Shown: in pieces, positions 55,934-64,000 of the stretch
Layout of the letters: the number at the start of each line of letters is the position of its first letter
Numbering within the stretch: the first letter of the stretch is position 1
Assembly: GCF_037042905.1 (NCBI RefSeq)
Contig: NC_087261.1
Location: forward strand, 16,180,917 to 16,244,916
DNA: 64,000 bases
Origin: Lytechinus pictus
Taxonomy: Eukaryota > Echinodermata > Echinoidea > Temnopleuroida > Toxopneustidae
Reading direction: 5' to 3'
The notes under the pieces: generated by a model
Told to the model about the DNA's origin: nothing
Databases searched by the model: none
What the model saw: only the letters and a program-made list of their open reading frames with translations
Program-made: the position numbers and the translations under genes

Positions 55934-56379
55934 GTGCATAAGATATTAAAGCTAACTAACCAGTGGCGTACCGTCACTACCGTGGGTAATGGCATGGGGG
56001 GCACGAACAAAAATAACGAGTCACTTATTCACCGCGCTTCGCGCACTCAATCGCCATGCTTACCCGAAAAGGCCTATGTAGGCAATCACGAAGAGAATAC
56101 GGTTGAAGCGAGCGCAAAGAGCGAGTTGAAAGTGTTTGTTATACAAATTTGAAAACTGCATTTTAAGTACAAGCTTCGTATCATGATACGTATCTCGCAA
56201 AATAAACAATGTGAGCTCTTTTTTTTATGACCAGGAAAGGGAACGATTAAGAGAATACATTTATAAATGATAACGATGATCATGATCATGATGATGATGA
56301 TGACGAAAACAACAACAACAACAACAACAACAACAATAATAATTTAATAATAATAATAATTATAGTAATAATAATAATA

Positions 56380-56411
<32 letters not shown>

Positions 56412-56453
56412 TTATGATAATAATAATAATGATTAATAAGGGGTTGTGGCGAA

Positions 56454-56526
56454 GTGCCGTGGCCGAGTGGTCTTAGGCGCCCGGCTACACGATGAAAATC
56501 CGGGGTTCGATTCCCGGCGCTGTCCG
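56454..56526 (+). mobile_element. tRNA-like SINE head, copy 2
   Basis: Identical counterpart of 15205-15277. Confidence 0.55.
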
Positions 56527-56635
56527 CGACCAGGTAATTAAATAAACATTGCTCTTTTTTCTTGCATCAAATAAACGAAAATGCTTTATGCATTATTGAT
56601 ACCCGCAAGTGTGCACATATTTTTAAAAAAAACCT

Positions 56636-56956
56636 GGGGCCCGTTGCAGAAAGAGATGCAATCAATCGCAAAGCTAAAGATCATGCGAAACTTGATTTTC
56701 AACCAATCAATAGCGCGCATTTGGGACTTGCAATTGATTTTTTAAACGCAACTCTTCCTGCAACGCGCCACAGGAGACGTATCTGACTAACCATATTGAA
56801 AATGCGAGCTGGAGCCCGTTGCGGAAAGAGTTGCGTTTGAACGCAAGTAAAAAAATCAATCGCAAGTCCAAAATGCGCGCTGTTGATTGGTTGAAAATCA
56901 AGTTGCGCGTGATTTTTAGAGTTGCGTTTGATTGCAACTCTGCCTGCAACGGGCCC
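56636..56956. mobile_element. Two adjacent GGGCCCGTTGC MITEs, copy 2
   Basis: About 56636-56768 and 56812-56956. The middle member seen in copy 1 is missing and the right end of the first is altered (GCAACGCGCC). Confidence 0.85.
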
Positions 56957-57599
56957 CTGATATTTTGTAGGTCTAGGGGTCTAATATTCAGAACTGATAA
57001 TTGACATTTTAATGACTATATTCTGTATGATTATTCAATATCTTACCATTTAAGTTACAGACCTACAAATGGGACATTTCTAAGCACAAATCGCGCTGCG
57101 TATGTCAATAAATAAAATAGTGAGAGCTCGAACAGCGAGGGGAAAAAAATGGTTGAATATTGACCTCAAATAAAAAAACAAAAAACAAATACCCCCAATG
57201 TTTAAGCGCCTTTGAATTCTCTTGAACGGGATGTATCTCATTAAACAGACAATGTGTGCACCAAGAGGAGTGAACACATAGGCCCTAAGCAGATTATGTT
57301 TCTTCAAATTGTGAAAAAATCCTCTTCCTCTTCCCACGAGTTTCTTTCCCCGTCTTTCTCTCCTTACCCTACCCTTTTCCGTGCCCCTGTTACACCCACA
57401 AGTGTAATAACACTTTACCCACAAATGTAAACACCTACAAATGTAATAACACTTTGCCCACAAATGTAATAATTTTACCCACAAATGTAAAATGCACCTT
57501 ACCCACACATGTAATATTTTTTGATCGCCCACAAATGTAATGAGTTTACTAACAAATGTAATAAATTTGAAGGGATTTTTGGCGGATCTGTTCTAAACT

Positions 57600-58585
57600 A
57601 AAACCCTATAGTAATGCTTTCATATAGCGCAAAGTCAGTTTTTTTCTCCAGACCCGGTTATATAAAACATTTAAACAATCTTCAAACAAAGACCCCAAAA
57701 TTAAATCATAATGTTGAATAACATAGAAATATAGCGTAGTCTTTGCTCCATACCCAGATATTTCAAATAGCAAATAATAATAATAATAAATAATAATGAA
57801 CAAAGACCCCACGATCTTACTAATGTTGAATAACGTGTGTGTGTGTGTGTATTTGAGTTTTGTCAGACGTGTATCAATCAGATATGATTATTTACGTCTG
57901 GGACCGTACTTTTAACGTCACCATCCGAAAGACGTGACCAGGGCTCGAACCTCTGCATCGTTTTGTAACTTCCCTCCATAGCTTGGATTACAGGCGCACG
58001 CCACAACGCCCAGTTGAATAACATGGAAATATAGCGTAGACTTTCCTCCAGACCCAGTTATAAAAAAATCATTAAAAAAAAACAAAACAACAACAAATAC
58101 CACACAATCTTATCAACATTTACAGCATGGAAATATGGTGTAGTCTTTCCTCCAGACCCAGTTATTTCAAAATGGCAAATCATAAAAAACAATAAAAACA
58201 AACAATACCTTAACAACGACCCCACAATCTCAATGAAGTTGAATAACATGAAAATATAGCGCAGTCTTCCCTCAAGACCCATTATTTCAAAATAACAAAT
58301 TATAAAAATATACAATAAAAATAATAAAACGAAGACCCCACAATTGTATTGATGTCGAATAACATGGAAATAAACGTAGTCTTTCTTCCAGACCCAGATA
58401 TTTCCAATAACAAATCATAAAAAACAAAGACCCCAGTCTTACTGAAGTTGAATATCATGGAAATATAGTGCAGTCTTCCCTCTAGACCCAGTTATTTCAA
58501 AATTACAAATCATTTAAAAAAAAGTTTAAAAAGAAACAAAGACCACACAATCTTCATTCTCATTAATGTTGAATAACATGGAAAT
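57600..58585. repeat. ~110-bp satellite array, copy 2
   Basis: Counterpart of 16500-17460, ending with a more complete last monomer. Confidence 0.85.
57835..58012 (-). mobile_element. 7SL-headed SINE-like retroposon, copy 2
   Basis: Same length as the copy at 16733. Here both flanking 10-bp repeats are a perfect GTTGAATAAC (57825-57834, 58013-58022). Confidence 0.7.
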
Positions 58586-58870
58586 ATAGCTCGAGTTGAA
58601 AATGTGTTATATTCCAACCTGAAAACTGGACATTATAGGCACTTTTTTGTAACAAATTGTAATATTCCAACCTGAAAACTGGACATTCTAAGCATTCTTG
58701 TACTAGGATCGACATTTTGATGCGAAGCGCGGGCCAACATTCTTGTAATTTTCTAACCTAAAATGACTTGTTTTACTTAAAAATGGACACATTTCACTTT
58801 GAAAAAAGGCACTTTACATTTTGAAAAAAAGGACATTTTTTTTTTTTGGGGGGGTCCCCCCCCCCCCCCC
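58586..58870. mobile_element. Transposon fragment kept only in copy 2
   Basis: Two repeats of CCAACCTGAAAACTGGACAT, a GATGCGAAGCGCGGGCC motif and a final G/C run resemble the interior of the hAT element at 37193. Copy 1 at about 17465 has only the terminal C-run, so most of it was deleted there. Confidence 0.6.
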
Positions 58871-59712
58871 ACCGTTGTATATCATTGGTTGTAGTAGGTC
58901 TGTAGTTTGGGAAATGTCAAAAGATGAATCGATGAAACAGTCAATATGGGGATTTATCATAATTTTATTCCACGTGAACAACCAAGGAGGCAGCTAGCTA
59001 AACCGGTAGAAGACAAAGGAAATTCAACTGTTACACCCACACACGATTCATCAGTCAATCTAAAAAAAAAACACATCTCATTGAACGCATGCATCGTCTG
59101 CAAAATCTGTTACATTCAGCAAATTACAGATGGTTTTATGATAAAAATACAAGAACTTACCAAGTCTCCATGGATAATCATGTCTTCATCTCCCTTCATT
59201 TACCGGAAGAAATTGGACTGGTAAATTTAAGAGCAACCGTCCACGTGCTTTGGTCGAACTACTATACAGTGTAGTAGTATTTTTACCGGATCAGTTTACT
59301 TTCACTGATAACGCTCATTTACATATACCGGTAAGCATATTTATATGTAAGGACGTTCATTTGTCATCTTTCGCGTCGTAGACGATGGTGATTGGCCCCA
59401 TGCAAATATGATGCAAATTTTGTTGATACCAAAAAGGGTGAATAAACTTTCGTACCATGTGCTTTGATAAGGTTCAACAAACTTTTCTAAATGAACGAAG
59501 AACATTTCGAACAGAGAAAAATATATTACTTTACGGTTTTAAACAAGTTGTTAAATCTGACGTTGATTGGCTGAGAAGTACCCAAGGTGTCTGACTGTTA
59601 ATATGGTGACTATTAGGATAAAATAGATATGGTGAGATAAAACATCGACAAAAGTTCTATCATGAAACGGCCAGACAAGCAATTAATTTGGACAAAAGGG
59701 AGGGGTAAAGAG

Positions 59713-59784
59713 CACTAGCGTACCTACGGGGGGGGGGGGGGCAGGGGGGGGGCACTCTGCCCCCCCCTGACGAGATTTTGAAGA

Positions 59785-59821
<37 letters not shown>

Positions 59822-59901
59822 TGTCAATTTTTTTCTGGTACGTTTTTTTTTTTTTTTTTTTTTTTTTGCCCCCCCTGTGAAAAATCCTAGGTACGCCACT
59901 G
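59713..59901. mobile_element. hAT-type MITE, copy 2 only
   Basis: Ends CACTAGCGTACCTACGG and CCTAGGTACGCCACTG, 8-bp duplication GTAAAGAG (59705-59712 and 59902-59909). The interior is almost only homopolymers plus CCTGACGAG. The empty site in copy 1 is at about 18314-18321. A short member of the 3416 family. Confidence 0.93.
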
Positions 59902-60573
59902 GTAAAGAGGACGGGATGAAAAGAGAGAGAGATAGAATGAAATATTTTTTAGAAAGAAAGATAGATTGACAGACAGATAGCTAGATCGACTGAGAGATAG
60001 ATGTATAAACAAGTTATAAGATAGATAGATTAATAGACAGGCAGATATACCGATAGATAGATAGACAAACAGATAAAAAGATAGATATATGGTTAGACAG
60101 AAAGATGTATAGGTATAGCTGGATATATAGACTGATAGACAGGCAGATAGATAGCCCGGGGGGGGGGGCAGTCAAATATATTGCTGTACACACGCGTGAC
60201 CAAAAAAAAAAACGCGTTTAAAGGGGTGTTTTTTCAGTTTTGGACGCGGGCCGCGCGTGCACTCGTTAAGGGTATCAAAAACACCGATTTTCAAAAAAGG
60301 GGTAGTTTTGAAAGACTGGTCAATTGTCAATCGTATTTAGGGTAAGTTTTTTTTTTCCAAAGCTTTTGTTTAAGACTAGCCAAACGTATTTAGTGTATGT
60401 TTTTTTCAAGCTTTTTCCCCCGGGGTCATAATCTGGCGACAATTTGTTTAGGGGCCAAATGTGTAAATAAAGCCCGCGAAAAACTTGTTTAGGGGGTTAT
60501 TTTGCACACAGAGAAAAACTCGTTTAGGGGGTTTGGAAATACATTTGACTAGCTCACCCCCCCCCCCACCCGG

Positions 60574-61190
60574 GATAGTTAGATAGACAGACACATGAAT
60601 ATATATTGACAGACAGGCAGATAGATAGATAGACACATGAATAGATAGACGGATAGATTAGATAGATATATAGACACATGAATAGATAGACGGACAGATA
60701 GATAGAGAGATAGACACATGAATAGATAGACGGATAGATTAGATAGATATATAGACACATGAATAGATAGACGGACAGATAGATAGATAGATAGACACAT
60801 GAATAGATAGACGGATAGATTAGATAGATAGATAGACACATGAATAGATAGACGGACAGACAGATAGATAGAGAGATAGACACATGAATAGATATACAGA
60901 CAGATAGATAGACACATGAAGAGATAGACGGATAGATTAGATAGACACATGAATAGATAGACAGATAGATATAGGTAAAGGTAAGGTAGATGGATAGATA
61001 CATGAAGAGAGATGGATGGACAGACTGATAGATATAGATCGATAGACAGACAGAAAGGTAGATAGACTCACAAACAGAAAGACAGCCAGATAAAGAAAGA
61101 AAAATAGATAGACAATAGATTGATAGACAGATAGATAAATAGATAGACATATTGATAGACAGACAGATAGATGGATAGAGAAAGAGGATG
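60574..61190. repeat. GATA-based minisatellite, copy 2, expanded
   Basis: Counterpart of 18986-19460 with additional GACGGATAGATTAGATAG and CACATGAATAGATAGACGG units. Confidence 0.9.
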
Positions 61191-61387
61191 GGGTTGAGTT
61201 GCACCTATGCATCAACAAATACTCCACACTTAAAAAATGAATTTGTAATACTATATATATAAAATTGCTTTTTTATTCTAAGTATTCTACAAATAACAAT
61301 GGTAAATTTCATCATGAAGACATGATTGTTAAAAGTACTATTTCATAAAATATCATAGCATAGTATTAAAGGAAAGACATGAAGTAA

Positions 61388-61927
61388 AGCCTTATGAAGT
61401 TTGATAAAGATTCACTAAATTTAAGTCATACTAGACTATCGAGTATAACCATAAGTAATTTTCTTCTCAAAAGAAAACAAGAAACAAAGTTTTTAGGTGT
61501 TACAATAGATGAAAATGTAAACTGGAATGAACATATACGATGTATAGCGACTGTTATCTCTAGAAACGTGTACTTAACAAAATGAAAGACATAATTCTAG
61601 ACACTTCCCTTGTCATACTATGCAATTCATGATTATTACCTTATATATCGTACTGCAATATAATATATAAAAATGTTAATGCAATATACTGTACTCCTTA
61701 ATGAAAAAAAGCCATTCGAATTTGTACTGAATCGCAATATCTTTCTCACCAATCCATTATTCCACTAACTAAAGACTAGCAGTATATTTGACACAAATTT
61801 ATTTCAAAGTTTACTACTTATGTTTAAGTACTTAAATAACATTTTGCCGTTTTCATTCCACAATACTATGAACGCATCTATTTATTCTTACCCTACACCG
61901 ATAGCATTCAATTTTTTATTTAATTAA
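61388..61927 (+). pseudogene. LINE reverse transcriptase relic, copy 2
   Basis: Same relic as 19660-20200, with ETKFLG where copy 1 has ETTFLG. Equally broken. Confidence 0.75.
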
Positions 61928-61947
61928 CCCTAATTCGCTCATTGGGT

Positions 61948-62176
61948 GATTTCAAGTCCGGTGTTGCATTGTTGGTGTTGGAAGCACGATTTGAATTGCT
62001 TCCCCTAGCTCCAAAACCTATTCTCAGTTTGTAAACCTGATCCAAATCACATTATTGACACCTCAACAACTAGTGAGTGACTTTTCAGGACCATCTTCAT
62101 TTTATGGTTGGTGTTATACTCGTGTTAAAATTGACCTAACACCAACACCAAAAGGTCAACACTGAACTTGAAATCA
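61948..62176. mobile_element. MITE with TGATTTCAAG ends, copy 2
   Basis: Counterpart of 20220-20449. Confidence 0.8.
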
Positions 62177-62622
62177 ACCATTGTGCAGAGATCCATTAGA
62201 CACCATGGTCCTGATTTAGGGATCTCTAAAACCAAAGTCGGCTATCAATTGACTGTCATCTCAAACGTTAAATCCATGTTATTATCAAAATATTCGAAGT
62301 AAAAATTTTCAGTTTATCATGAAATCATTTTTCCCTTGACCTTTACACAATTGCTCAACTATATAAACATGTTGTGAACTCAATATTAATAACATTTCAA
62401 AAGAGACCGTAAGGATTCAAATTTAAATCTAGCGACCTCTCTCGGGAACTTTTTAAATTTTTATTGTAAATAGCCATTTGAGCACTTACTTTAAATATTC
62501 ACTAAATGTACATTAGAAAACTACTGGAAAGGTTCATACATGTATACCGAAATTTTCAGTCCATTCATGCTTGAGAAGGTCTTGACATATACACATGCAC
62601 CCCCTAAAAAACCCTCAGATAT

Positions 62623-62628
62623 TTTATT
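62623..62628 (-). terminator. Candidate polyadenylation signal AATAAA (second copy)
   Basis: Counterpart of the hexamer at 20908, about 260 bases past the stop at 62890. Confidence 0.4.
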
Positions 62629-62889
62629 TTTTGATCGGTAAGTTTATCCAATAAAACACATTTTCAGTTTAAATTATTCACACAGGCATCAAAATGATCA
62701 AGTAGTGAAATTGAAAAGAGAAGAGGAATTTTGGGAGGATTTACCAAAACTACAGATAGGCTTTTAATTTGTTAACACTGTCAAACCATCTATCCATAAT
62801 GTCCAAGTCAAATTTCAATACTTCAGCCATTCCTTTCTCGCTGTTCTCATCATTCTACTTCCCCCTCTCTATACTAGTTTTGATCATAT

Positions 62890-63588
62890 TCACACCGATC
62901 TCTTTGGCTTACGAACTTTGCCCATGAGCTTCAGAGCATTCCCGATGCCATCTTCCACTGGCTTTCCACCCTTCTTGTTACCAGAATGAGAGCTGTTCAC
63001 TCCATGCATCTCCAGGAGTATCATCTTCTGTGAAGCACTTCTGGTGTTGTTCCTCATCCGCTTCATGACCGCTAGGCTACCGGATAGAGTGTCATTTATT
63101 CCATGCATCTCCGTGAATCTAATCTCCTGCGAAGCGCTTCCAGTATCCTTCCTCGACTGCTTCATGACCGCTTGGCTACCGGAGTGAGTGCCATTCGTTC
63201 CCTCCTCCATTCCAACAAGATTCACACTTACGGCGTCAAGCAACGCAGCCCCCTGCCTGCCTCCGTGAAGCAGCAAGCTAGAGTCATCAAGGAACAAGCA
63301 AGCGATGACAAACCTCCCGATGCTCAACCCACCTTGCTGGTACGCACCGTGCGCAAAGCTGTTCGTGGCTGCCTTGATATCCCCGTAAATCTCGTATCTA
63401 TGCTGGAACAGAATCAATAGCTCCTCTAGCATGTCGATGGTGAACTTCAAACAGTTCCCCATCATGCAAGAGAGTAGGTCTTTGATGTAACCTAGTAGTT
63501 TCTGGGCGATCCTGAGTTCGTTACACTTTGTTAGAGACTGGGCAATGTCTTCAAGAGCTGTGCCAAGTAGTTGGAGACCTTGATATAC
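62890..63588 (-). CDS. Last coding exon of a second, tandem copy of the gene
   Basis: A 699-nt intact counterpart of 21175-21873 with the same acceptor and stop. By eye there are 11 nucleotide differences, seven of them amino-acid changing (M to T, G to R, E to K, P to L, K to N, E to V, G to D). All seven fall in the repetitive tail; the helical part has only a silent change. The rest of this copy lies beyond the right edge of the window. The intact frame argues for a functional paralogue rather than a decaying copy. Confidence 0.9.
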   Translation of the reverse strand, partial: VYQGLQLLGTALEDIAQSLTKCNELRIAQKLLGYIKDLLSCMMGNCLKFTIDMLEELLILFQHRYEIYGDIKAATNSFAHGAYQQGGLSIGRFVIACLFLDDSSLLLHGGRQGAALLDAVSVNLVGMEEGTNGTHSGSQAVMKQSRKDTGSASQEIRFTEMHGINDTLSGSLAVMKRMRNNTRSASQKMILLEMHGVNSSHSGNKKGGKPVEDGIGNALKLMGKVRKPKRSV

Positions 63589-64000
63589 CTAGATAAAACA
63601 ATAGACAACACAAATAGCATCCAATTCCAGATGGGCTGAGGAAACTTTATTGATATGAAGACATCATAATCCTGACACCATTAAAAAATGATTACAAAAA
63701 TAATACATAATAAATAATAAAAATGATAATAATAATGATACTACTACTATTGATAATAATTATAATAATAATGATAATAATAATTACTACTACTGCTATC
63801 TAGGTTCATGGACTAAATTATCTTACTTGCAGTACATAGCAATGTTTTATACATAGCAATGTTTTCCCGGCTTTTAGCCAGGATAGAGACAAGACAAAAT
63901 TATGCAGATATTTTATTTTGATCTGGGACCAAATCAAAATAAATTTGCTGCAAAATCGGTTAATTAAAAACACATTTTTAAAGGTCATAGCCCTCACACC

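Larger units (their letters stand above)
36128..64000 (+). repeat. Segmental duplication, copy 2
   Basis: Second copy of 1-22286, about 5.6 kb longer because of insertions at 37193, 40161, 41126, 44241 and 59713 and longer microsatellites, partly offset by insertions found only in copy 1. It runs off the right edge inside the intron before the last exon of the second gene copy. Confidence 0.95.

Noticed and set aside
1..64000. Large repeats as LTRs of one giant element
   Set aside because: The repeats contain many independent transposons and a host-like multi-exon gene, with no integrase or Gag-Pol; segmental duplication explains them better.

Overview
The window is animal nuclear DNA, most probably from an echinoderm and perhaps a sea urchin. 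The support is its AT-rich sequence, GT/AG introns, tRNA-derived SINEs of the kind seen in sea urchin genomes, many short hAT-type elements ending in CAGTGGCGTACCTA, and GATA, CA and AAT microsatellites. Nothing looks prokaryotic, and the species assignment is inference.

The main structure is a very large direct repeat. Bases 1-22,286 reappear at 36,128-64,000 in the same order and orientation at high identity. The offset is 36,127 at the left end and 41,715 at the last exon. The extra length of copy 2 is mostly explained by individually identifiable insertions. The window therefore holds one full unit of a tandem segmental duplication and most of a second, and it probably cuts through an array.

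One protein-coding gene can be reconstructed, on the minus strand from 35,378 down to 21,175. Ten exons with matching splice phases give about 704 residues, with the 5' end missing. In order they encode a W/G-rich beta-propeller resembling PLL/tectonin-type lectins, a SKICH/Ig-like beta-sandwich (DWIGIF signature), a Cys-containing helical domain, and a repetitive Ser/Asn/Lys-rich tail. The last exon occurs again at 62,890-63,588, so a second copy of the gene continues past the right edge. The two last exons differ by seven amino acids, all in the tail. A cluster of a compound motif (GAAAGTTTGTTCACCC plus an ATGAATAT or ATGCAAAT element on the gene strand) lies just upstream of the reconstructed gene. 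Because of the duplication it also lies at the left end of the window.

Region by region: 1-21,000 is intergenic DNA full of transposons and satellites; 21,175-35,378 is the gene with repeat-rich introns; 35,380-38,600 is its upstream region; 38,600-62,890 is the second copy of the intergenic DNA; 62,890-64,000 is the 3' end of the second gene copy. The intergenic copies form a set of filled and empty transposon sites. Copy 1 alone carries a hAT MITE at 3,416 and a SINE with a nested hAT MITE near 4,485-5,225. Copy 2 alone carries elements at 37,193, 40,161, 41,126 and 59,713, and a 4.8-kb near-palindrome at 44,241-49,039. A 178-bp retroposon whose head resembles the 5' end of 7SL RNA sits in a satellite array in both copies.
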